This document shows positions 46,128 through 56,829 of a DNA stretch of 64,000 nucleotides, piece by piece. Source of the DNA: Agapanthus africanus (lineage: Eukaryota; Streptophyta; Magnoliopsida; Asparagales; Amaryllidaceae); the NCBI GenBank assembly GCA_030015575.1, contig JASDDO010000006.1:379152137-379216136 (forward strand), in the 5' to 3' direction. The position numbers and the translations under genes are program-made. The notes beneath the pieces are model-generated. The model ran no database searches. It was not told where the DNA came from and worked only from the letters and a program-made list of their open reading frames with translations. Numbering within the stretch: position 1 is the first letter of the stretch; each line of letters opens with the position of its first letter.

Positions 46128-48990
46128 CTAACTCGGTCCAGGTCCACCTCTGAATAACGATAGAATAACGCGCGCCTGCTCCTCGGTTAATAAACTCTGT
46201 AATTCGTCGCGAGCGGGAGTCTGAGCGGCATGTGGAGCTGGCGATGTGGTCTGCGCAGCCGCCGTCGAAGTAGTCGCTTGTGGAGCCGCGGCTGCGGGAG
46301 TCTGAGTGGGCGGTGGAGCTACAGGAGCTGTCTGCGGAACCGCAGCCGATGTAGTGGCTTGCGGAGCCGCAGCCGAAGGAGATGCATGTGGAGGCTCGGC
46401 CGATCTACCTTGTCGCGTCTGGACATAACGTGTGTAAGAAGCGTGTAAGAACTGTGTATTATTCGAATTCGTATCATTATTAAGTTATTTCGAAACCCTG
46501 TTTGGATATCTAGTTTGGAAAAGCGTTGTTTATTTTAATTACATATGTATGTATGATTAATCAAACTTAAGTCTAAAACCAAATAAGCTCAAGCTACGTA
46601 CTAATTATGGATATATGTTGATATGTATATAATATGAAATGATATTTTACTATAAAGTAGTATACATACCAGCATCTCCTTCAACTCCTGAACGGTGGCC
46701 CTCAAGCTATCCAGTTCCTGATGGACATGCCGGTCACTGGAGACGGAGGAAGTAACCGCCGGGGTGGAGTCCAACCTCATATGGGCCCTGCTAGGGCCCA
46801 ATTCCCGGCCTCTCTCCCAACCTCTGTGGTGCCCTCCGTGTGCGGCGTCCAGAACTGGGGTCGGCAGCCTCGGATCGTTCTGTCCGGTAAAATCGATCCC
46901 CGAGGCCTGGGCCTGCTCAACCACCCGCTCTTACACCCACATTAAGCAGTAAAGTATAAGTATAAAATTTAAACTTGAACCTTCCAAAACTAAAATTTCA
47001 AATTTGGGTAGAAAAAATATTAACACTTAGCAGTACTCCTGAGTAGCGACGTAGGGATATCGAAGCTCGCCCGTGGCGGGATCTGTCGAGATGCCGTGGA
47101 CTGCAAGATATGCGGACAGCACGCTCGGTATACCACCTGACGCCACGGTCCGAGATGTCTGCAATATTAGAAAGTAACTCTTAATATTAGAAATATTAGA
47201 GAATAACTCTTAATATTGCAGAATATTAGAGAATAACTCTTAATTTACCGATAACTCCATGGCTCGAGTAATATTCCTCGAGCCACCTGTGTAAGTGGGG
47301 CGACCCCTCTTCGCCGACTTCCTTATTTCCGTATTCTGAGCGGCCTGTTTCTGCACAACGCATTAACATTTAGTTTTCTAATTAAGAAACGCAAAGAAAT
47401 AAATTATATCATAAATAATGAATTAAATTTAAAATACATACCTGTTTGCGTTGGGAGTCGAAATAAGCGCACAATAGAGGCCATGTCTCTACGTCGACTC
47501 TCGCAAACGCCGGAGTAGATAGGAGGGCCGCTCTCTCTGCCTCGGGGGTCGCCATCCACAGGGAGTAGCAATCGGCCTTCAGCTCATTCCTGTTGTATCG
47601 GACCTTGGCCTGCATGTTCTTCAGCAGGCCATTGTACAGAGCATGAAGGTCGAGCACCCTCCCCGGGTGATCAGGGTCGGCTACAGGCTGAAAATCGTAA
47701 TCCAACTGAAAATACAAAAAAAAACATTGTTATTAGATTGCAAGTGTTAGTAATAAATATATTGGATAGATCAAATGAAAATATATATTAATACATACCC
47801 GAGCCTGATCAAAGAAGAGGGCGAATTAGCGCTGGTGCTGCTCGCCCCACTCAACGTGAAGTGGATAGTTCTTCACGATCCGGCTCTCGTCCCCCAAATA
47901 CCGGCCGAACCTCTCGGCATGAGGACCGGTATAGCGATAGTCAAGGGTAAAAAATAAGGGGAATGCTGCCTCCCCCTAGCTCTATCAGGCCTCAGCCTAT
48001 GGGACTGATTCGGGCCTCGAGTCCCCCTCTGGGGATGGAGAGGCCCTGCGTCTGCACGAAATATCAAGACAATCAATAATAAGACAAAGTTGTATTAAGA
48101 AATCAAGGTTAAACAAAAATTCAAGTGTAATATATACCTCCGGTGACTAGCGCACGAGCCTGGGCCCGAGCAGCAGCACGAGCGGGACGATAGTTCCTTC
48201 GGTGAGGAACAACCGGGGTCCCGGACCCGGACGCATCCCCTCCAACTATAAAATAAATATCGACGCTAAATTTCTATGAAGTTCATATTTATTCTATGGA
48301 GCATATGTAAAATGAATAAATATTTTAAATTTATTCATACTAACCTGCAGACGATGCGGAGGGTATGAAAGCGGCAGGAGTGGCCCCTGTGGAAGGTGTG
48401 GACGCACCACCTATAATTAGACAATTAAAAATAGATTATATAAGTAATTGCAAAAAGAATGTGTAGATCAATAATATAACGTTCTAAATCAATATACATG
48501 CACTATAAGATATATAAACATAACCGCGGGTGCGGTGGTGTCACCACCTACAGCTAGACAATAATAAAAATTGCTAAGTAAGAGCAAAAGGAATGTGTGT
48601 ATTTATGATATAGCATTCTAAATCAATATACATACACTATATGATATATAAACATACCTGGAGGAGCGGGGGTGGCCTCTGTCCCAGATGTGGACGCATC
48701 ACCAACAACTAGACAATCAAACATTGACAATATAAGTAATTTTGATATAAACATGCATGAATATCTGTAATATTACATTCAAAATGGATATGCGTGCAGT
48801 ATACCTGGAGGTGTGGCCAAATCAACACGGAAGGAGGCATCCAAAGGGGTCTCCGATCTGGGTGCAAGACCGGCCCTCTGAAGTTCCTTACGGAGCTCTC
48901 CGGGAGGCAGAACCGCTCTGTCTCTGCCTCTGCCTCTGCCGCGGCTGGAGCTCCTGCCGCCCCTCCCTGCTCCCGACATCGTCATCAAAT
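46128..48990 (-). CDS. Second CACTA gene, at least 11 exon-like segments
   Basis: Segments bounded by plausible GT/AG sites (coordinates high to low): 48990-48805 (start MTMSGAGRGG, RG-rich), mini-exons 48708-48658, about 48553-48535, about 48411-48345, then 48245-48138, 48051-47799, 47705-47442, 47350-47249, about 47158-47036, about 46930-46670 and 46418-46128. Key parts are a YRYTGPHAERFGRYLGDESR stretch with ESRIVKNYPLHVEWG, then LDYDFQPVADPDHPG with AKVRYNRNELKADC, as in second genes of plant TNP2-type CACTA elements, and an Ala/Pro/Gln/Thr-rich tail ending LFRGGPGPS. Segment 48051-47799 has a TAA after GEQHQR, and the two parts of that segment are in different frames, so it is probably defective. 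Possible role: a DNA-binding TNPA-like partner. It lies only about 50 bp after the transposase frame ends. Confidence 0.6.
48345..48806 (-). repeat. Repeated mini-exon/intron units in the second CACTA gene
   Basis: Three to four units of about 130-155 bp. Each has a mini-exon coding for a GGDAS-T-S-G-T-x-A-T-P-type peptide and an intron with TAGACAAT, ATATAAGTAATT and CTAAATCAATATACATACACTA blocks. The peptides are GDASTSGTEATPAPP, GGDTTAP, GGASTPSTGATPAA and, in the next exon, GGDASGSGTPVV. Confidence 0.78.
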
Positions 48991-49038
48991 CTAGAAAAAC
49001 GGTTCGTGGACGCATTAGACAATCATTAAAAGTATTGA

Positions 49039-52000
49039 CTATATATGATCTAGAGTGTAAAATGTGAAGTAATAATATAATATTACTGATAACCTTTTTC
49101 GTTTCGTGGGCGCATCATACATATCTACTTGGATTTCATCGTCGATGTCATTTCTAACCCACGTAACTTCATGATCGGTCGAAGACAACTCGTCCTTCGA
49201 AACAGACGGTCGGAGCACTTTAAGCCTTCTCTCTTCTTCGTCCTCATCGCTGTCCTCATATTCTGGGACATCGTAGACATCTCTAGGTTTCCATCGGCAT
49301 ACAACACTCCACCCCGGATGCTTCAAACACTGTGAGTAGTATACTTGGAACGCTTGGTTCGGAAAGATAAACGGATCGTCCTGACCGTAAAATCGAAGTG
49401 TGTTCATACTGGTCAATCCATATTCATCTTTCCAAGTCCCAAGACTGCTTCTCCACCTGTCCGTATCGGTTCGCGGATCGTACCAAGTACACTGGAATAT
49501 ATAAAAGGGTTCTGATCGTCCGGGATAGTGGATGCCGAGTATACAATTTAAGTACCCATAGTAAATCACCCCGTCCGATCCTACCGTCGCGATCCTACCG
49601 TCGCAATCCCACTATTCTGAGTGGTTCTAGATATTTCTATGTCCTTAACTTCGAATTTGTATCCAAAGACACCAAATCCTTTGTAATATGCAACCTCCAT
49701 ACTAGGAAATTGAGCTAAACATCTTGAATCACTCTCAAATGATGCAGACAAGTTCGGATCGTGGATCTAACAAAACAAATTTTACGACAAAATACATAAC
49801 GATACAAGTTTAGATTAAAACTGATAGCAATAAAATGTTATTCGAATAACTTACATGATCTGTGATCCAATTACAAAAATTATCCTGATGATATTTTTCC
49901 AAACGTTCTTCGTTCCAATCAGGATGCCCCTCACGAGCCTCGTTAAAATGAGTTCTGTTTTCGACAAGTAATTGTGACATTAATATTATGTCATTTCATA
50001 TACACACAAACACAGATATAACAATTAATCCAAAAGAACTTACTCTCTAATTTGTTCAAGATATGCGCAATTAAGCAAGATAAACCGGTATATCTTGTTG
50101 ATAAATATAGTGTCTACCCTCTTATACTCGGCTTTACCATATGGCCCGTCTTGAATTCTTCGTGGTCGGTTAAGCCTTGTCTCAATATTCTCGTCCAGAT
50201 AGCGGGAACAAAATGTGGTTGCTTCATCAAGAAAATAACCTTGCATGATAGAACCCTCTGGTCGATTTTTATTGCGTATATACTTCTTAAGAGTGTAGAG
50301 GTACCTAATGAGAATATGTTGAATAAATAAATACGGGCATACATGACAACAATAAATTTATAAATTGCGCGAAACGAAAAATTATACGTACCTCTCGACG
50401 GGATACATCCATCGATATTGTACTGGTCCGGCTAACTTCGCCTCAGTTGCAAGATGAACCGTCAAGTGTATTATGATATCGAAAAATGACGGTGGGAAAA
50501 TACACTCAAACTTGCAAAGTATCAACGCAATAGAATTTTCTAGTTTATCCAGCGTCGCAACCTCCAGTGCTTTAGCACACAACTCCCTGAAAAAACAACA
50601 TAGGCCGTTGATTACTAGACCAACCGAGTCGGGGAGAGAAGTCCTGAGAGCTAATGGAAGAAGGTGCTCCACGATAATATGGTGATCATGACTTTTCAGC
50701 CCATCGATCTTACCCTTCACAATTTTTATTTTCTTGCTGAATGATCTAGAGAAACCTGTGGGGACTTTCAAATCATGCAACACCTGCAGGAATCTTTTCT
50801 TCTCCGGTTGTGACATATGATAAGCGGCATTGGGAAGTACAAACTTGCCCGGTTTACCCACTACCGGTCTAGAGTGCAATTCACTTCTTATTCCCCACTC
50901 TTGTAGATCCATCCGAGCATTCATGTTGTCTTTCGATTTCCCGTCTTTACACAGAAGCAAGTTAAGTATGTGCTCTGATACTCCCTTCTCTATATGCATG
51001 ACGTCCAGACAATGACGCACTGAATTTGTAGACCAGTACGGAAGCTCAAAGAAAATGCTTAACTTGTTCCAATATTGTGGTTTGGCCTGTTTCGTCGGAT
51101 CCATCCCGAAGGTCACGTTATTGAAACCATCCCATTTAGCAGTCACGTCCTCTCCGGATAATGGGGATGGAGGTCCAAGAAGCTCCTGATGACCATCAAA
51201 GTGAACCGTGTCTAATCTATAGGGGTGGTCTGGAGGCAGAAAACATCGATGGCCGCAATAACAAACCTTCCTGCTAAAATTCAAAAATTTTGATGTTGTG
51301 TGTTCATGGCAATGAGGACATGCTTTGTGACCATGTACGGACTAACCTGATAGCATTCCATACGCAGGAAAGTCATTAATTGTCCACATTAAAGCCGCAC
51401 GCAGTATGAAGGTTGTATTTGTGTTTGAATCATATATCTCTACACCATCAATGAACAAAGTTTTCAGCTCCTCGATCAGAGGTCGGAGATAGACGTCGAT
51501 ATTGTTCCCCGGTAAGTTTGGTCCGTCGATAAGAAGAGGCATCATAAAGTATGATTGGTCCATAGCCAACCAAGGCGACAGATTATAAATTATCATTACA
51601 ACGGGCCATGTACTGTGGCTTCCAGCCATATAGTTGAATGGGCAGAAACCATCGGTAGCCAGTCCGAGCCGGACATTGCGAGGATCGCTACTGAATATTA
51701 CGTGCCTCCTATCGAAATCCTTCCATGCCGGTGAATCTCTTGGATGGCTCATTTTTCCATTTTCGCTTGGAGGAGCACGGTGATGCCAAATCATTGCCTC
51801 GGCTGTTTTCTTGCACCTGAATAGCCTCTGTAGCCTCTGTGTTATGGGAAAATATCGTGCTATCTTCACAGGTATATCAGGCTTCTTATCAGAATCTTTC
51901 GGTTTATACCTGGCATCTCCGTATGTTGGACACTCTTTCAAATCTGAATTCTCTTTCCGGTACAACACGCAATTTTTAGGACATGCTTGAATCTTCTCGC

Positions 52001-52679
52001 ACTTTAGACCCAAATCAGACATCATTTTCTGGGCTTCGTACCAGCTTTCAGGCACATTATTTCCCGGAGGCATAGAATCTTTCAAGAACGAAAGAAGCAT
52101 TGTGAATGATTTGTTGCTCCATCCATTTAGGCACTTAATCTGGAAAAGTTGGACGAATCATGAGAGCGTGGAATACTTCGCATTCTCATAAATTGGTTTC
52201 CTAGCATCATTCATGAAATTTTCATATTTATCCACACGCGGTCCTTGACCGGAAGGAATGTCATCTTCGGTACGAATAGATTCACCTAGGGCAGCCTCTA
52301 CCATATCCTCCATTTCTTCCGATGGAAATAAATTTCCGTCTCCTGCCGTATTACCGAATTCTTCTTCTCCTGCAGCATTATCGTGTTCTCCTTCTTCTTC
52401 TACCGCAGTACTGCATTCTTCTCCTTCCCCGTGATATTTCCAACTTGAATAAAATCTAGTAAACCCATGTTTTACAATATGAAACTCTGCCAATTCTACC
52501 TTCTGCCAGTACTTATTGCCACATCTATCACACGGACAGAGAATCTTCTCTATTATGATCTTATTATGTGCGCGTGCAAATTCAAGGAAAGCAGCAACTC
52601 CTGCGACAAACTTAGGTTGCATACGTTGTTTCCAATCCACATACATCCAGTCCTTAACTCTGACATACTCATGGGCCAT
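49039..52679 (-). pseudogene. TNP2-type CACTA transposase gene, interrupted
   Basis: Minus-strand gene of four exons: 52679-50392, 50304-50044, 49954-49855, 49766 to about 49039, with GT/AG borders and consistent phase. Domains in order: transposase-associated N-terminal domain (WMYVDWKQRMQ…CPCDRCGNKYW), Transposase_21 (GLATDGFCPFN, STWPVVMIIYNLSPWLAM, PGNNIDVYLRPLIEELK), DUF4218 (LPLALRTSLPD…GPVQYRWMYPVERY) and DUF4216 (YYGYLNCILGIHYPG). The family cuts and pastes CACTA DNA in the nucleus. Three lesions are visible: TGA at 52158-52160 after NAKYSTLS; TAG at 51342-51344 after GMLSG, where relatives have Trp; and a 14-bp tandem duplication (49577-49590 and 49591-49604) that shifts frame in exon 4. 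Acidic tail near the C terminus. Coding length otherwise is normal (~1,100 codons). Confidence 0.88.
49577..49604. repeat. 14-bp tandem duplication in transposase exon 4
   Basis: GATCCTACCGTCGC occurs twice in direct succession. Because 14 is not a multiple of three, the reading frame changes across it. Confidence 0.93.
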
Positions 52680-55150
52680 GTTAGACTGAATAACATATAA
52701 ATTGTAGGTTATGCTGACTATATTGAGAAATATAAGAACGGGATAGTTACTGACAAAGGAGAAAATCCGTGTATATGCTTTGTGTGTGCGTTTGTCGTTG
52801 AAAAGAATAAATTATCGCACGTTATGTTAACCGATAGACGGGGACTAAGTGGCGCTTTTAGTTTCATATATGAGTATCGATGGGAATATGAAGGTTTCAT
52901 ATTATCATATATTGGTTTTAACCCGAACATCTCGAATCGCTCTCTAATTATGCGTTTGTATGTATGTGTTCCGGCTGTCGGGGGTAGGCTTCTATCCTAT
53001 TAAGAATGTATAGAGCGAACGCCCATCACTTGTGCTTTCAACCGTTTCGAGTAAATTTCGGCAGCACCTTCCCGCTGTTCTCCGAGTACACTGTAATAGA
53101 ATAGATAATCATTTCAAAGCTGTGAAACAACGTTGAAATGAACATCTAATCTATCTTTGTACACGGAGAACCAGCAGAAAGGTACCGACGAAATATCTCG
53201 AAACGGATGAAAACACAAGTGAATGAAGGCGTTTGCTTTATAAATTCTTAACTTGTCCATACGGGACAAATCTATGGTTTACCATACGATTGAATTTTCT
53301 CGTCGCGTAGACTATACGACGGTTGTTAGTATCGAGCTATACTGTCCGATATTTAACAACCTTCGTATAGTTCTAGGTCACGACGAGCATCACACGTATG
53401 TTAACCGATAGACGGGGACTAAGTGGCGTTTTTAGTTTCATATACGAGTATTGATGGGAATATGAAGGTTTCATATTATCATCGAGTATCATATATTGGT
53501 TTTAACCCGAACATCTCGAATCGCTCTCTAATTATGCGTTTGTTGTGTATTCTTGTTGTATGTGTGTGTTCCGGATGTCGGGGGTAGGCTTCTATCCCAT
53601 TAAGAATGTATAGAGCGAACGCCTATCACTTGTGCTTTCAACCGTTTCGAGTAAATTTCGGCAGCACCTCCCCGCTGTTCTCCGAGTACACTGTAATAGA
53701 ATAGATAATCATTTCAAAGCTGTGAAACAACGTTGAAATGAATATCTAATCTATCTTTGTACACGGAGAACCAGCGGAAAGGTACCGACGAAATATCTCG
53801 AAACGGATGAAAACACAAGTGAATGAAGGCGTTTGCTTTATACATTCTTAATTTGTCCACATGGGACAAATCTATGGGTTACCATATGATTGAATTTTCT
53901 CGTCGTGTAGACTATACGACGGTTGTTAGTATCGAGCTATACTGTCCGATATTTAACAACCTTCGTATAGTTCTAGCTCACGACGAGCATCACACGTATG
54001 TTAACCGATAGACGGGGACTAAGTGGCGCTTTTAGTTTCATATATGAGTATCGATGGGAATATGAAGGTTTCATATTATCATCGAGTATCATATATTGGT
54101 TTTAACCTGAATATCTCGAGTCGCTCTCTAATTATGCGTTTGTTGTGCATTCGTGTTGTATGTGTAACATGATTTTAAACCATTGAGATCAAGATTGATA
54201 GAACTGATCATCCTACATTGCAATAGCATTCATCAACCAAAAACTATTATTGCAATGGTATTCATCTATAACAATCAACAATTAAAACTACAAATGTAGG
54301 ATACTGATATCATAAAACGTTATACGCAACATTGATAGAACTGATAAATAAAAAAATGAAACACAAACCGTATCAAGATTTAACAACTTTGATTATGTCA
54401 TATACGCGGGCCGGTATTTTCATATTAGCTAATAGGCAAAAATAGATTGGGGTCTGGATATGGCATATTGGCAGATGTTACCTATATGCATACATGCATG
54501 TTGTCTCCCCATTTTTTCATAAATCAAACCAACTACATACATCAAACTAGTCCATGCCACCAATCGGAAACTCCACTATGTTTTTGAATTATTATTTTTC
54601 CAAATAGCATTGAGCTCCTATTGACATTGTCCCATCCAACAAATTTGTTGTGCTTGCCTCGACCTTCATCTAGCTTTCACATGACATACACATTATATGA
54701 GTAATATAGTTATAAATTATGGTATTTTGTTGTCATCAATCCACCTAACCCTAACCCCAAGTTGCTCTCTGAAAGCACATAGAACCATCCCCCCTAGTCA
54801 AGCATAGCTTTTTCTGTGCAATTGTTCTCATTCTTAATTTCTCACATTCATTACTCTCTCATTTTCTTGTCAACAAATTTGTTATGCAATTGTTCTCATT
54901 CTTAATTTCTCACATTCATTACTCTTTCATTTTCTTGTTTTTTTCCAACTCCCCACCACTTAACCCCAGCCCCAGCCCCAGCCCTCAGCCCCAGCCCAGC
55001 CCCAACCTAACCCTAACCCCAGCGCGGCCAGCTATACCCCAACACCAACCCTAAGGCAAACCCTAACCCCAGCCCCACCCCACAGCAGCCGAACCCCAAC
55101 CCTAACCCTACCCCGACCCCGACCGCGACCCCTGCCCAACCCCAACTCGC
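52680..55150. other. Upstream region of the CACTA transposase gene
   Basis: About 2.5 kb before the transposase start. It comprises a 0.6-kb tandem repeat with large dyads (52827-54167), a unique AT-rich part (54168-54950) with a duplicated ATTCTTAATTTCTCACATTC block near 54830-54920, and a C-rich stretch of CCCCAGC and AACCCTAACC units (54960-55150). No gene is supported; an open frame at 52782-53003 on the plus strand falls inside the repeat. Confidence 0.7.
52827..54167. repeat. ~0.6-kb tandem repeat with internal inverted repeats
   Basis: Three copies, each starting TTAACCGATAGACGGGGACT: 52827-53400, 53401-54000 and a partial one 54001-54167. In each full copy two dyads are seen. One is about 250 bp across, pairing GAACGCC…CACTTGTG…CCGTTTCGAG with CTCGAAACGG…CACAAGTG…GGCGTTT (52998-53250 in copy 1). 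The second pairs CTCGTCGCGTAGACTATACG with its complement (53298-53387). Confidence 0.9.
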
Positions 55151-55678
55151 GCGCCATGAACCCTAAACCCAAAATAATCCAAAAATTCTTTAAATTACCT
55201 CACCTGAACCCTAAGCCCAAAGTAATCCAAAGATTTACTCACTTGAACCACTGCTGCTGGGGCTGGGGCGACGACCTGAACGGCGGTGGCGACGACCTGA
55301 ACCGCGGTGGCGACGAGAACTGCGGTGGCGACGAAACCGGCGGTGGCGACGAGGAGAACGACGTTGGCGACGACGGCGTGGCGATTTGGGAAATTTTTTC
55401 GCGCGCGATCGAGAAAGAGAGAGAGAAAGTGAGCGTAGGCGATCGATCTGGGGTTTTGTTAAATCGATATTTACTTACCCCTACGGATATACCCGTAGGT
55501 CCTTTGTTTGCGGCTCCGTAGGGGCAAACACCAAAGTAAGAATTAATATTTTTATTCTTGGACGTCTGTGCCCGTAGGGGCAACCTTTTAGCCCTACGGA
55601 TTAATCCGTAGGGCCAAGTTAAATCTGCCCCTACGGATTCCAATATCCTTAGGGGCAACCCCCTATTTTACTAGAGTG
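55151..55678. repeat. Right end of the CACTA element with GGCGGTGGCGACGA repeats and subterminal dyads
   Basis: A short array of GGCGGTGGCGACGA-type units (55265-55375) is followed by subterminal dyads (55470-55665) of the same kind as at the left end. An open frame of 121 codons (55156-55521, plus) reads through the repeats as GGGDD-type peptide. I regard it as composition-driven, though a first exon on either strand cannot be excluded. Confidence 0.7.
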
Positions 55679-56227
55679 TGATATATAACTTGCTTATCAT
55701 ATATATATATCAATCATGTTTTGAGTTGGAGGATACGAATGAGTGCTTCACAATTTATATATTCAAGCTTCATGATGCTAATTAGCCAAGGTTCAATAGA
55801 TTCAAGAGTTTATGCTACGAATAGCCAAGAAACTAGAAACCAAGTCCAAGTTTGAAACGTCAAAGATCAAAGTTGAAGCGAAGTTCATTTGGAGATCAAA
55901 TATCGATTTCAAGAAGCAAGTGAGTGAAATGGTGTGTTCGAGTTTGAAGCGTCAAGTGTCGAAACCAATATGAAGATCAATCAACCAACACAAGTTCAAG
56001 CGAAGTGTCAAAGTTTCATGAGATCGAGTCGAGACGTCAAAAATTCAAGATTTCGAAGAAATGCGTTAACCGACATAGGAATCTTTATAAGTACTCGATC
56101 GAATTATGGTATTATCATTTAGGCTTCTTGAAAACTCACACTTTAGCATAAAGGTTTTACAAATATCGGGTTTTTCGTTTTCGAAGTTTTCATTTTTCAA
56201 AAAACACAAACTGTTGTTTTTGTGCCA

Positions 56228-56770
56228 GACCAGACATTTGCCTCGTTGAAGTTCAGATGTCTGTGCACTGTTATGTTTTCTAATATTTGGAAATATCATA
56301 AACCCAGAGAGACAACGGACGTCTGAAGGTCAAATTGACAGACGTCTGAAGAAGGTTTTGAAAATGGATATTTTATACCTTTAGACATTTGTCATTTGTA
56401 GTTCAGACATCTATGGTAAAGTCTCTGGTTGGTATTTGTTTATTGACAAACGTCTGCAGTTCAATGCAACACACGTCTGCTGAAGATTTTGAAAAATGAA
56501 TTATAAAACTTCAGAAGTCTTCTTTGTGAACTTCAGACGTCTGGTTTTGGCTCTGTGCTTTCTACTAAGAAACACATACGTCTGCAGTTCATCAGGGTAG
56601 ACGTCTGATATATTTTTGCCAAAACTTTTTCTGTTTCAGATGTCTTCCTATTTGAACTTCAGACGTCTGCAGTTAAGATTTTTTTCCTAAAATATAGCTT
56701 TTTATAGCCGTTGGGAATTTATTTTATATGAGGCTAAACGTCTGTGCTCTATAATTTCAAACGTCTGTCG
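56228..56770. repeat. Array of AGACGTCTG palindromes in the copia LTR
   Basis: More than a dozen copies or near copies of CAGACGTCTG or its halves, irregularly spaced (about 20-60 bp), ending some 50 bp before the TATA box at 56821. The GACGTC core is the palindrome recognised by many plant bZIP factors. Confidence 0.82.
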
Positions 56771-56820
56771 TGTGTTTAAACTGTTTATTCCCACATTTTT
56801 TGAGTTGTTTTTCTTTAGGT

Positions 56821-56829
56821 TATAAAAGG
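56821..56829 (+). promoter_or_regulatory. Copia LTR TATA box
   Basis: TATAAAAGG downstream of the GACGTC array. Position inside the LTR and the long leader that follows fit the element's promoter. Confidence 0.6.

Larger units (their letters stand above)
45363..55678 (-). mobile_element. CACTA (En/Spm, TNP2-type) DNA transposon
   Basis: 10,316 bp. Left end CACAACTACAAATAATGG, right end (inverted) CACTCTAGTAAAATAGG; both then read GTTGCCCCTA, giving imperfect ~28-bp terminal repeats. Many subterminal GCCCCTACGG…CCGTAGGGGC dyads lie at both ends (45380-45870 and 55470-55665), a known CACTA hallmark. Two genes are on the minus strand: a TNP2-type transposase (about 49039-52679) and a second many-exon gene (about 46128-48990). 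The expected 3-bp target duplication is not visible (TAT left, TGA right). The first duplicate at 43878-43892 represents the unoccupied site. The transposase gene carries three disabling changes, so the copy is probably not autonomous. Confidence 0.92.
44246..56014. repeat. Second copy of the 1.5-kb duplication, split by the CACTA element
   Basis: The left part 44246-45362 and right part 55679-56014 match the first copy in order. Similarity stops after GTGTCAAAGT at 56014. An AT run (about 45309-45362) lies where the first copy has GTATATACATGTGATC, so the left flank of the transposon has been rewritten by microsatellite growth. Confidence 0.85.

Noticed and set aside
46230-46448. Arg/Ser-rich plus-strand frame
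   Set aside because: Complement of the Ala/Pro/Gln-rich last exon of the second CACTA gene.
54960-55150. Interstitial telomere repeat
   Set aside because: Units are AACCCTAACC and CCCCAGC mixtures without a regular CCCTAAA (plant telomere) register. It is C-rich simple sequence inside the CACTA element.
55156-55521. 121-codon frame with GGGDD repeats
   Set aside because: Driven by the GGCGGTGGCGACGA array at the CACTA end; no homology recognised.
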